NCBI GenBank assembly: GCA_036012865.1
Contig: DASCQC010000018.1
Location: 1-19,318, forward strand
From: DASCQC01 sp036012865
Lineage (GTDB): Bacteria > Pseudomonadota > Gammaproteobacteria > Comchoanobacterales > Comchoanobacteraceae
DNA length: 19,318 nt
Direction: 5' to 3'
Position 1 is the first letter of the stretch. Each line of letters begins with the position of its first letter. Below, one piece after another: positions 7,869-15,373 of this stretch. The notes beneath the pieces were generated by a model that worked only from the letters and a program-made list of their open reading frames with translations, did not search any database and was not told the origin of the DNA. A program made the position numbers and the translations under genes.

Positions 7869-8779
7869 TCTTGCCTCAAGTGTTGCTGATTTCTTTGTTT
7901 GGCCAGGGTGATTTGCTTTTGACGTTCAGCAAATCGTTGTTTTTGCTCGTTGGATGTTGTGTGAAAGCATCGATGACAATGCACGCCTTTTTTATAAAGG
8001 GAGGATTGAGTATCTTTGGGGTAGAGAGCTCTGCGGCAGGCATGACATTGTAAGGCCTCACCTTCAGCCAATTGGTGGGTTACAGTAACACGATCATCAA
8101 AAACAAAGCACTCACCTTCCCATTGACTATCTTGTTTTTGAATGGTTTCTAGGTATTTCAATATACCACCTTTGAGGTGGTAAACCTTGTCAAACCCCTG
8201 GTCTAGCATATACGATGAGGCTTTTTCACAACGAATGCCCCCTGTGCAGAACATGGCGACTTTTTTATGTTTGTTTTTATCAAGGTTTTTCTTGACGAAA
8301 TCAGGGAACTCTCTAAATGTTTCTGTTTGGGGGTTAATGGCTCCTTTAAAGGTGCCGATTTCATATTCATAGTCATTGCGAGTATCGATGACAACCACCT
8401 CTGGGTCATTGATAAGTTCGTTCCAGTCTTTGGGGTTGATGTAGGTTCCTACTGATTCTTGGGGATTGACGCTGGGTACGCCTAAGGTGACGATTTCTTT
8501 TTTTAGCTTGACCTTCATTCGGATAAATGGGTTGTTGTCACAAAAAGACTCTTTATGTTCAAGGTTCTTAAATGCTAATATGGAGTGAAGGTAAGTGATC
8601 AGTTCATCAATGGATTCCCTTGACCCTGCAACGGTTCCATTAATCCCTTCATGGGCTAATAATAGTGTTCCTTTAATGTCATTTTTTTTACAAAAGTCTA
8701 AAAGCAGCTTGTGTAATTGTGTTGGGTTGTTAACCTTAACAAAGTGGTAAAGAGCGGCAACAACAATGGGTTTTGACAT
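7865..8779 (-). CDS. trhO: tRNA uridine(34) hydroxylase TrhO (YceA), rhodanese-related
   Basis: A 304-residue protein matching TrhO along its full length. TrhO hydroxylates U34 of tRNAs in an oxygen-dependent reaction, the first step to the wobble cmo5U/mo5U modification. The N-terminal domain (1-100) holds LLAHEGINGTV, typical of the family. The rhodanese domain (about 120-215) has the active loop CTGGIRCEK with Cys178 as the catalytic position. The C-terminus carries CHAC (245-248) and CHRC (268-271), a four-cysteine pattern of the zinc-ribbon kind. The ATG at 8777-8779 is preceded by AAGGT. It is the first gene of a two-gene unit: its TGA overlaps the GST start. It diverges from the FMN-enzyme operon across 155-176 bases. 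Confidence 0.95.
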   Translation of the reverse strand: MSKPIVVAALYHFVKVNNPTQLHKLLLDFCKKNDIKGTLLLAHEGINGTVAGSRESIDELITYLHSILAFKNLEHKESFCDNNPFIRMKVKLKKEIVTLGVPSVNPQESVGTYINPKDWNELINDPEVVVIDTRNDYEYEIGTFKGAINPQTETFREFPDFVKKNLDKNKHKKVAMFCTGGIRCEKASSYMLDQGFDKVYHLKGGILKYLETIQKQDSQWEGECFVFDDRVTVTHQLAEGEALQCHACRRALYPKDTQSSLYKKGVHCHRCFHTTSNEQKQRFAERQKQITLAKQRNQQHLRQE

Positions 8780-8896
8780 AACGGGTACCTTGTATTATCG
8801 AGAATACATTTAATCATAAAAATTAAATCATTGCATTATATTTTTGAAGGTTAATGGCCGGATTTGCTAAGAATTAGGGGGGCAGAGGTGAGGGGC

Positions 8897-8925
8897 TTGA
8901 TTTATTGTTAAGTATTTGATATGAT
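8897..8925 (+). promoter_or_regulatory. Putative sigma70 promoter of the four-gene operon
   Basis: TTGATT (8897-8902) and TATGAT (8920-8925) are separated by 17 bases. Transcription would start near 8932, shortly before the strong ribosome binding site at 8943-8948. This supports the ATG at 8956 rather than the one at 8935 as the translation start. Confidence 0.55.
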
Positions 8926-8935
8926 AAATCAAATA
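8913..8935. promoter_or_regulatory. Perfect inverted repeat over the -10 box, operator-like
   Basis: TATTTGAT (8913-8920) and ATCAAATA (8928-8935) are perfect 8-base inverted arms around a 7-base centre. The palindrome covers the proposed -10 hexamer and the start point. That is a typical site for a dimeric repressor. The regulator is not encoded in this window as far as I can tell. Confidence 0.45.
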
Positions 8936-8942
8936 TGTTGGC

Positions 8943-8948
8943 AAGGAG
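8943..8948 (+). promoter_or_regulatory. Ribosome binding site deciding the start at 8956
   Basis: AAGGAG with a seven-base spacer to ATG 8956. The alternative ATG at 8935 has only AT-rich sequence before it. Confidence 0.75.
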
Positions 8949-8955
8949 TGCCGTA

Positions 8956-10536
8956 ATGCTAGGACGCATATCACTGGTTATTTATGCGCTGATTTGGTCT
9001 GCTGTATTGTACAGACTTTTCAGTGTGCAGTCTGTTTTCTTTTGGCCCTGGTTTAGTTTGGTTGTTTTGTTATTGGTGGCCGTGCGTGATGTTATTCAAA
9101 CACGTTACAATGTTCTTCGAATGTACCCCATTGTGGGTCACTTGCGTTATATCGCCTTAGAATTGCGCCCAATGATTCGTCGATACTTTGTTGAATCAAA
9201 CCTTGATGGTGTCCCTTTTAATCGAGAAAATAGGGAATATGTTGAAGCCTTGGCTAACGATCAAGAGGATGTGTTGCCTTTTGGAACTCAATTGGATGTT
9301 ACCAAGGAGCGGTTTGAAACCATTAAACATTCCCTGTCTCCTTGTGTGATTACCGAATCTGAGTCAAGACACTTGGTTGGAGGAAAAGATTGTTCTCAAC
9401 CCTATTTGGCTTCGAGGTTAAATATTTCAGCGATGAGTTACGGGGCTTTAGGTCATACTGCCATCAGTGCTCTTAATCAAGGTGCTAGGTTAGCAAAATG
9501 TGCCCACAATACCGGTGAGGGAGGACTTTCATCTTATCATTTGTCCGGGGGTGGAGACCTTATCTTTCAGTTTGGTACGGGGTTATTTGGTGTGCGAACT
9601 TCTGAGGGTGTTTTTAGCCCTGAGAAGTTTCAAGAAGTGGTGGCACATCCAGCAGTTAAAATGGTGGAGGTTAAACTATCTCAAGGGGCCAAGCCTGGAC
9701 ACGGAGGGTTGTTGCCGGGGCATAAAGTTTCGAAGGAAATCTCTGAAATTAGAGGCATACCGATGGGCAAAGATTGTCTATCACCCCCCACTCATAATAG
9801 TTTTTCAACGCCTATTGAGCTTCTTGAGTTTATTCAATCCCTGCGAGAACTTTCAGGAGGGATGCCTGTGGGCTTTAAACTATGTTTAGGGCTTAGAAAA
9901 GAATTTGTATCGATAGTTAAGGCAATGTTGTCTACGAAGATTACCCCTGATTTTATTACCATTGATGGTGCAGAAGGGGGCACAGGTGCTGCACCCATGA
10001 CGTATTCAAATCACGTGGGAACCCCGATAGAAGAATCCCTAATCTTTGTTCACAACAGTTTAGTGGGGGTAGGCCTTAGAGATTCCATGAGTTTAATTGC
10101 AAGTGGTAAAGTAATCACCCCGTTTGATATGATTTCTAAGTTAGCTTTAGGTGCTGATATGTGTAATTCAGCTCGTGGCATGATGTTCTCTTTGGGGTGT
10201 ATTCAATCCCTTCGCTGTCACTTAAATAGTTGCCCTACAGGGGTGGCAACAACGAATAAATTAAGGGCTGGGGTTTTGGATGTTAATGCAAAAGCTAAAC
10301 AAGTAGCTCATTATCATAATAACTTTATGAAGCATGTGCTAGAACTTACGGGCGCGGCAGGGATTCAGCACGTGGATGATTTAGGGCCTATGCATGTTCA
10401 GAGGAGGTTGCAATCTGGAAAAATTAAGACTTATCAGGATATTTTTACGTTATTAGAACCCAATCAATTAATTGATGGGCGAGCGCCGGAAGGTTATCAA
10501 GCCTTTTGGGATAAAGCCAATGAATCTGAATTTTAG
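8956..10536 (+). CDS. Membrane-anchored FMN-binding glutamate synthase family protein
   Basis: A 526-residue protein equivalent to the FMN/Fe-S synthase domain of GltB, without its glutaminase or C-terminal helix domains. Two N-terminal transmembrane helices (about 3-20 and 26-43) anchor it. FMN-barrel motifs include SQGAKPGHGG, FITIDGAEGGTGAAP and LGADMCNSARG. The cysteines in GCIQSLRCHLNSCPTGVAT follow the C-x5-C-x4-C spacing that binds the 3Fe-4S cluster in glutamate synthases. The substrate is unknown, because without a glutaminase domain it need not make glutamate. I chose ATG 8956 because AAGGAG (8943-8948) stands seven bases before it. The in-frame ATG at 8935 has no ribosome binding site and lies inside the promoter palindrome. 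It is first of four genes, followed after 12 bases by the DUF2157 gene. Confidence 0.9.
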   Translation: MLGRISLVIYALIWSAVLYRLFSVQSVFFWPWFSLVVLLLVAVRDVIQTRYNVLRMYPIVGHLRYIALELRPMIRRYFVESNLDGVPFNRENREYVEALANDQEDVLPFGTQLDVTKERFETIKHSLSPCVITESESRHLVGGKDCSQPYLASRLNISAMSYGALGHTAISALNQGARLAKCAHNTGEGGLSSYHLSGGGDLIFQFGTGLFGVRTSEGVFSPEKFQEVVAHPAVKMVEVKLSQGAKPGHGGLLPGHKVSKEISEIRGIPMGKDCLSPPTHNSFSTPIELLEFIQSLRELSGGMPVGFKLCLGLRKEFVSIVKAMLSTKITPDFITIDGAEGGTGAAPMTYSNHVGTPIEESLIFVHNSLVGVGLRDSMSLIASGKVITPFDMISKLALGADMCNSARGMMFSLGCIQSLRCHLNSCPTGVATTNKLRAGVLDVNAKAKQVAHYHNNFMKHVLELTGAAGIQHVDDLGPMHVQRRLQSGKIKTYQDIFTLLEPNQLIDGRAPEGYQAFWDKANESEF

Positions 10537-10548
10537 AAAGGAAATAGG

Positions 10549-11529
10549 ATGGAATCAAGCAAACAATTAGACCCGAATGTAAAAAAGTGGGTGTATGAAC
10601 TTTATAAACATGGGCGCTTAACTCGAGGTGAAAGGGTCGAGGCGTTATCCATGTTATGTGGAGAAAGAGATCATACGCTTCAAGTTTTGATGAATTTCTT
10701 AACGTTGGTTGGGGTGGGGTTGTGTTTAACCGCCATTTTCTTTTTCTTTGCCTACTATCCCGATATCAGTAGTAAAATTGAATTTATGGTCATTGAGCTA
10801 GGGTTAATTGTTTCTGTTTTAGGGGCGTTAGCTTTAGGCTTGGATGTCTTTTTCGGCAAAATCTTGATGTTTGTGGCCAGTATGTTAGTGGGCTTGCTTT
10901 TGGCTCACCTGGGTCAAGTGTATCAACTGGGGGCTGATAGCTATGTGTTGTTTGCCACTTGGGCACTGATGATTTTTCCGTGGGTGTGGTTTTCTAGAAA
11001 TGTTTACCAGTGGGGGTTATTATTAGGTCTTGTTTCGATAGCTTTAAATTTATTCTCATTCAGTCAAACTTTTAGTACATTCTTTTCCTTCTTAGGTACT
11101 TGGGTGCCTGGCATGTTTTTATTGTTTTTAATGTTAGTCTATGCTTCGTTTCTGGTGATGGCAGAACGCTATAAATCATCGGTAGATTGGTTAAAATCAA
11201 ACAGTTCGTTCATGACAAGTTTACAAGGTTTGTTGTTATTATTTATGTGGAAGCCTTTATCGAATTTGATGCGTGAAGAGATCGTGAGCTTTTCAGGAGT
11301 TGTCTCTATGGTAGCTGTATCTATACTCATCATTTATTATCTCTTTTATCGGTATCGTGAGAAAAATATCATAGCTTTGTCCATGTTTGTTTTATTTTGT
11401 TGCACCGTTTTGATGGATTGGGTGAGTCTACATAGGTTGCAAGAGAACTACCTTATTCCAGTAGTTATCTATGCTTCTGGGGCCTTTTTAATACAGGTGC
11501 TACACAAAAAGATTAAGGAGTTATCATGA
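10549..11529 (+). CDS. DUF2157 family polytopic membrane protein
   Basis: A 326-residue inner-membrane protein with a soluble N-terminal region (1-45) and about nine to ten transmembrane helices from residue 46 onward. The cytosolic start DPNVKKWVYELYKHGRLTRGER and the central GQVYQLGAD (122-130) followed by LFATWALMIFPW are hallmarks of DUF2157. The family's function is unknown. It commonly sits beside DUF4401 and GDYXXLXY genes, as here. The start ATG has AAAGGA about six bases upstream and comes 12 bases after the FMN enzyme. Its end overlaps the next start by four bases (ATGA at 11526-11529), implying coupled translation and a shared complex. No catalytic residues can be named. Confidence 0.87.
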   Translation: MESSKQLDPNVKKWVYELYKHGRLTRGERVEALSMLCGERDHTLQVLMNFLTLVGVGLCLTAIFFFFAYYPDISSKIEFMVIELGLIVSVLGALALGLDVFFGKILMFVASMLVGLLLAHLGQVYQLGADSYVLFATWALMIFPWVWFSRNVYQWGLLLGLVSIALNLFSFSQTFSTFFSFLGTWVPGMFLLFLMLVYASFLVMAERYKSSVDWLKSNSSFMTSLQGLLLLFMWKPLSNLMREEIVSFSGVVSMVAVSILIIYYLFYRYREKNIIALSMFVLFCCTVLMDWVSLHRLQENYLIPVVIYASGAFLIQVLHKKIKELS

Positions 11530-12626
11530 AGGTATCAAGTTCATCATTGGAAACGTTGTACCAAACGCTTAAAGTTAAGAAAGAGGGCTTGGATAAAAGT
11601 TCTCCAGCACATTCAAACTGGGTATCAGTGTTATTAGTTTTCTTCGCTGTTATAGCTCTTATGTCATTTATTTTAAAGTTATATTATGATTTTTTCGGTG
11701 AAGATATTACCCCTTTTGTCTTATTGTTGTCGGGCGTATTTTTTAGTGCTGTTGCCATAGGTTGTTACCATGTTTTTAACACCCTTAAAGAGGATATTCT
11801 CTTTGTGAAAATAGCCCTTCATGCGTGCATGATTGTAGGGCAAGGTTTTCTTTTGTATGGTGGAATGGCATGGATAGCAGAAGAGATTGGTTTATTAAAT
11901 GATTTTACGATGACGTGGGTTGCTTGGACCTGGTTGGCGACCATTGCTACGATGTCTTTCTTTTGTTATCCTGTTAATTTTAATCGCTTTATAAGTTTGT
12001 TCGCTGTGTTCATTACTTTGTTTCTATCGCTACAGTTTCAGCCGCTTTTTGGGGCTGAGTGGACTGATTTTGGCTTATTTGTTTATCTTATTCTTTTGTT
12101 TTTATCGTGTTACAGGGCTTTAGGTTGGTCGGGTGCTACAGTCAAGTATGATTCTGTTTTATATGCGCCATTAACCGTTCTTTTTATGATGGTATTACTG
12201 TTAGAAAATTGGCAATGGCTTGGTTTGGGTCGTGGTGAGGTATTTTTCAATGATTCGAATTTATTTATTATGTTTAAGTTTATGATGCTTGTTTCCTTGT
12301 TGTGGGTTCCTTATCAGCATGATTTAATGAATCAGCATAAACATAGCATAACAGGCTTGTGGGTTGGAATTTCCTTGTTATTGAGTTGGTTTTTGCCTCC
12401 GACGATGGTTCTTGCATTGGTGATGATGGTGTTGGCCTATCAGTACTGTGATAAAACTGTCAGAGAATATGCTATGACAGGTTTAGTCATTTCAATCATT
12501 TTGTTTTATTATAACTTACAGCTTACCTTGTTGGCTAAATCAATGGTGTTGATGCTAAGTGGCTGCGGGTTATTATTGTCCAGGTTGTGGGTATATTACC
12601 GAGGTTTTTTAGGAGTTCGTCGATGA
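11526..12626 (+). CDS. DUF4401 family polytopic membrane protein
   Basis: A 366-residue inner-membrane protein with a short charged N-terminus (1-30) and about ten to eleven hydrophobic helices. The segment GQGFLLYGGMAW (105-116) and its place between DUF2157 and GDYXXLXY genes identify it as the DUF4401 member of this trio. The assignment rests on context and general layout more than on one strong motif. It overlaps both neighbours by ATGA junctions, at 11526-11529 and 12623-12626. Function unknown; presumably an integral part of the same membrane assembly. The coding sequence is intact. Confidence 0.78.
   Translation: MKVSSSSLETLYQTLKVKKEGLDKSSPAHSNWVSVLLVFFAVIALMSFILKLYYDFFGEDITPFVLLLSGVFFSAVAIGCYHVFNTLKEDILFVKIALHACMIVGQGFLLYGGMAWIAEEIGLLNDFTMTWVAWTWLATIATMSFFCYPVNFNRFISLFAVFITLFLSLQFQPLFGAEWTDFGLFVYLILLFLSCYRALGWSGATVKYDSVLYAPLTVLFMMVLLLENWQWLGLGRGEVFFNDSNLFIMFKFMMLVSLLWVPYQHDLMNQHKHSITGLWVGISLLLSWFLPPTMVLALVMMVLAYQYCDKTVREYAMTGLVISIILFYYNLQLTLLAKSMVLMLSGCGLLLSRLWVYYRGFLGVRR
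12611..12615 (+). promoter_or_regulatory. Ribosome binding site inside the DUF4401 gene
   Basis: AGGAG seven bases before ATG 12623. It fixes the start of the GDYXXLXY gene at the ATGA overlap, not at an earlier in-frame ATG (12587). Confidence 0.7.
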
Positions 12627-13192
12627 GAAATATCATTGTTGTTGTTGTGCTAATGGCCATCATTGCGTGGGTTAATTTAACTATTTATCAGAAGGATATT
12701 GTGTTAAGTCAAGGGAGAGTTGTCTTGTTAGAAATTAAACCGATTGATCCTCGGTCATTACTGCAAGGTGACTATATGATTTTTGATTATGAGATAGCTA
12801 AGCAAGCTTTAGCAGGTGTTACAAGAAATGATTTAGCAAAAGTGGATTCTAAAGGTGCGATGGTGGTTCGTCTTGATGCTAATAATATTGCTTCATTTGA
12901 TCGTTTTTCTTCAGGTGGGAAATTGAAGGGGGATGAGGTACTAATTACTTACCAAAAAATAGGTGCTTGTAATCAGCTAACGTGTGATGATTGGAAAATT
13001 AGTGTTACCCCCAATACCTTCTTTTTTCAAGAAGGAAGGGACAAGATTTATGCAAACGCTAAATATGTGATAGCTCGTTCTGATGGTAAGGGCGGGTTTA
13101 TGATTGAGGGGTTGGCTGATGAGCTGGGTCATAAAATTGATCCTCAAGCAATGGATAGTTCAGAAATCAAGATCCGAAATCCCGTTCAATAG
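12623..13192 (+). CDS. GDYXXLXY domain membrane-anchored protein
   Basis: A 189-residue protein with one N-terminal membrane anchor (about 3-20) and a soluble domain, probably periplasmic. The family signature appears as DPRSLLQGDYMIFDY (42-56), with Phe54 in place of the usual Leu. The C-terminal half has the family's FQEG and YANAKYVIARSDGKGG elements, giving a near-standard length. The function is unknown; the domain is usually encoded next to DUF4401 and DUF2157. The start overlaps the DUF4401 stop in an ATGA and has AGGAG seven bases upstream. It is the last gene of the operon; no terminator hairpin is evident before dbpA. Confidence 0.9.
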   Translation: MRNIIVVVVLMAIIAWVNLTIYQKDIVLSQGRVVLLEIKPIDPRSLLQGDYMIFDYEIAKQALAGVTRNDLAKVDSKGAMVVRLDANNIASFDRFSSGGKLKGDEVLITYQKIGACNQLTCDDWKISVTPNTFFFQEGRDKIYANAKYVIARSDGKGGFMIEGLADELGHKIDPQAMDSSEIKIRNPVQ

Positions 13193-13214
13193 ACAGTGAT
13201 ACTGATTATTTTAG

Positions 13215-13243
13215 TTGGATCTAATTCATTATTATCGTATACT
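13215..13243 (+). promoter_or_regulatory. Putative promoter of dbpA
   Basis: TTGGAT (13215-13220) and TATACT (13238-13243) with a 17-base spacer, 26 bases before the ATG at 13269. It suggests that dbpA is transcribed separately from the preceding operon. Confidence 0.5.
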
Positions 13244-13268
13244 TGCGTCTTTAATTAGATGAGTAGTG

Positions 13269-14654
13269 ATGAAGAATAAACTTAAATTTTCAACATTAAA
13301 TCTTAACCCTGATGTTCTCAAGAACCTATCTCAATTAGGTTATAACTTTATGACGCCGGTGCAAGAGGCTAGCTTACCTGCTATTTTAGCTGGAAAGGAT
13401 GTTATTGCTAAGGCTAAAACAGGTTCGGGGAAAACAGTGGCATTTTCTTTGGGGTTGCTTGAATGCATTGATGCTCATCGGTCATGTGTTCAGTCTTTAG
13501 TCCTGTGTCCTACAAGAGAGTTGGCTGATCAAGTGGCTAAAGAGATTAGGTTGTTGGCACGAGTCATCGCTAACATTAAGGTGTTGGTGTTATGTGGAGG
13601 TCATCCGATGATGCCGCAAGTGGCTTCTTTAAAACATGCCCCTCATATTGTAGTGGGAACGCCAGGAAGGGTTGAGAAGCTGATAAAAAAGAATGTTTTG
13701 GATTGTGGTTCTTTGAGGGTCTTTGTGCTTGATGAAGCAGATAGAATGTTAGATATGGGCTTTGAAGAGTCTATTAATGAGATTATTAGTCGAATCCCCG
13801 TTGATAGGCAAACTTTATTGTTTAGTGCAACGTACCCTAATATGTTAGAATTTATGACGCATCAAGTGATGCGTGACCCCGTGAGAGTTGAGGTGGATGC
13901 AACGCATGATGTGCATACAATTAAGCAATACTTTCATAGAATAGATAAAAAAGAAGATCGTATCAATGCTTTGCGTTTGGTTTTATTGGGGCACCAACCT
14001 GAATCAGCTCTGGTTTTTTGTAGCACTAAAGATCAGACCAAAGAGTTGGCGAATGAACTTAGGTATGCAGGTTTTAGTGCGCAGGCAATCAATGGGGATT
14101 TAGAGCAGAAGCAGCGGACTCTTATTTTATCCAAATTTGCTAATAAAAGTATATCCGTGCTGGTTGCTACTGATGTGGCGGCAAGGGGATTAGATGTTGA
14201 GGATATACAATTGGTGGTCAATTATTATATTGCTTCTGATCCAGAGGTGCATGTTCATCGTGTGGGTCGAACAGGTCGAGCAGGAAGTCAAGGTTTGGTG
14301 TGTTCATTGTACAGTGATCATGAAGAATATAAAATAAAGCGTTTAGAAGAGTATCTGGGTGAATCGGTCATTAAAAAAATATTACCGAATCCTGCGGTGT
14401 TGAAAAGAAAGCCTGTGAAACCAAGTTGGGTAACGTTGCAGATTGATGCGGGCAAAAAACAAAAGTTGCGGGCAGGGGATATATTAGGTGCGTTGACTGG
14501 TGAAGGGGGAATCAAGGGTGATCAGGTAGGAAAAATTGATATTTTTAATTTGTTTTCTTTCGTTGCTATTCATCGATCGGTTGCCAGACAGGCCCTGGAT
14601 AAAATTCAAAAAGGGTTACTCAAGGGCAAGAAGTTTAGGGTTCGATTAAGGTAG
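13269..14654 (+). CDS. dbpA: ATP-dependent RNA helicase DbpA
   Basis: A 461-residue DEAD-box helicase that acts in 50S ribosome assembly; DbpA is targeted to hairpin 92 of 23S rRNA. Residue numbers here count from a GTG one codon earlier (13266). The Q-motif region GYNFMTPVQ is at 25-33, motif I AKTGSGKT at 50-57, PTREL at 82-86, DEAD at 156-159, SAT at 187-189 and HRVGRTGR at 331-338. The C-terminal domain (387-462) has VTLQIDAGKKQKLRAGDILG and IGKIDIF-like wording (VGKIDIFNLFSFVAI), which is the DbpA-specific RNA-binding domain and separates it from SrmB, RhlE or CsdA. The ATG at 13269 is preferred over GTG 13266; the Shine-Dalgarno is weak. A 40-base stretch of this gene has a degraded copy at 15159-15198. 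Confidence 0.95.
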   Translation: MKNKLKFSTLNLNPDVLKNLSQLGYNFMTPVQEASLPAILAGKDVIAKAKTGSGKTVAFSLGLLECIDAHRSCVQSLVLCPTRELADQVAKEIRLLARVIANIKVLVLCGGHPMMPQVASLKHAPHIVVGTPGRVEKLIKKNVLDCGSLRVFVLDEADRMLDMGFEESINEIISRIPVDRQTLLFSATYPNMLEFMTHQVMRDPVRVEVDATHDVHTIKQYFHRIDKKEDRINALRLVLLGHQPESALVFCSTKDQTKELANELRYAGFSAQAINGDLEQKQRTLILSKFANKSISVLVATDVAARGLDVEDIQLVVNYYIASDPEVHVHRVGRTGRAGSQGLVCSLYSDHEEYKIKRLEEYLGESVIKKILPNPAVLKRKPVKPSWVTLQIDAGKKQKLRAGDILGALTGEGGIKGDQVGKIDIFNLFSFVAIHRSVARQALDKIQKGLLKGKKFRVRLR

Positions 14655-14749
14655 TTCTTCTCAATCTTTTGTATTTCTTGACATAAAAAAATGCGTGTTG
14701 TTATCCTTTAAATGATCAACTTATCTGGATGATGGGGTGGGTTAAGTAT

Positions 14750-15103
14750 TTATAGGCGGATACCAAAACAATCTCTCGATATTTTTGGATCAAAATTCCA
14801 CTTTGGCTGGGTGTGTTTAGTCGTTTTAGGTTGTAAAGATTCATTGGATGATGGGGTAGTAGTGGATAGGGGGGGTGGATTATTTTTTATGAATTTACTA
14901 GAGTGTTGGGGCCATAGGATTCTTCCGGTTGGGTCATAATCTAACCCTTGGGCATTCCATTTTTTTGTATCAATAGAAACTTTGTTACGGTTTAAGTAGT
15001 TTTGCATGAGTTCTTTCGTATGTGATAGGCTACGAGTGTGGCATTTCATTTCTAACCCTAAATTATAGGGGTAAATTATAGACCTAAACTTGGCAAGCTT
15101 CAA
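14750..15103 (-). CDS. Small hypothetical protein
   Basis: A 117-codon frame from TTG (15101-15103). ATG at 15047-15049 (residue 19) with AGGG six bases upstream is a credible alternative start. The N-terminal half is basic and helical. It then holds KKWNAQGLDYDPTGR and, near the end, PKWNFDP, two short W-N-centred elements joined by a Pro/Ser/Thr/Lys-rich linker. No signal peptide, membrane segment or known domain is visible. It sits between dbpA and the 650-residue gene, in a stretch that also contains gene debris. It could be a small effector-like or regulatory protein, or the end of a lost gene. I do not recognise it. Confidence 0.4.
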   Translation of the reverse strand: MKLAKFRSIIYPYNLGLEMKCHTRSLSHTKELMQNYLNRNKVSIDTKKWNAQGLDYDPTGRILWPQHSSKFIKNNPPPLSTTTPSSNESLQPKTTKHTQPKWNFDPKISRDCFGIRL

Positions 15104-15129
15104 TATAATAATGGGTTTTGTGGAATAAC

Positions 15130-15204
15130 AGTATTAATCAGATTTCCACAGCGGGGTAAACTTTATAGTTTAGTGCAACGTACCCTAACATGTTAGAGTT
15201 ATGA
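15130..15204 (+). pseudogene. Degraded fragment of a dbpA-like helicase gene
   Basis: Bases 15159-15198 match dbpA 13811-13850 at 37 of 40 positions, in the same codon frame. They encode TL-FSATYPNMLE around helicase motif III (SAT), but with in-frame TAA (15157-15159) and TAG (15166-15168) where dbpA has CAA and TTG. The other two differences are silent (AAT/AAC, GAA/GAG). Upstream, AGTATTAATCAGATT (15130-15144) resembles the dbpA bases coding for SINEI, with a short deletion between. Downstream the match fades after an indel. This looks like the last scrap of a decayed paralogue. Confidence 0.7.
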
Positions 15205-15373
15205 ATTTCTCCAAGTTTATGAGGCCAGTATTTTTTAGCGTGTATCAAATGTAGTTGTGTAAGACTAAGCATCTAATGTGTTGGTAAAGGCTGTGTTCTT
15301 TAGGTGTGATTTTTGGTTGCAGGTCGAGGGCTGTTAATGATTAAATAGAATGTTGATGAAAATGTATGTTTAA

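Noticed and set aside
14678..14707. Perfect -35 TTGACA followed after 18 bases by TATCCT on the plus strand
   Set aside because: No gene or RNA-like structure follows on that strand until 15374, and the -10 is poor. A small RNA cannot be supported.
14726..14857. 13-base direct repeat TGGATGATGGGGT at 14726-14738 and 14845-14857
   Set aside because: Too short to call a mobile-element footprint; no flanking structure is associated with it.
15056..15070. Inverted repeat CCCTA / TAGGG before the alternative start of the 117-codon gene
   Set aside because: Five-base arms are expected by chance in this composition.
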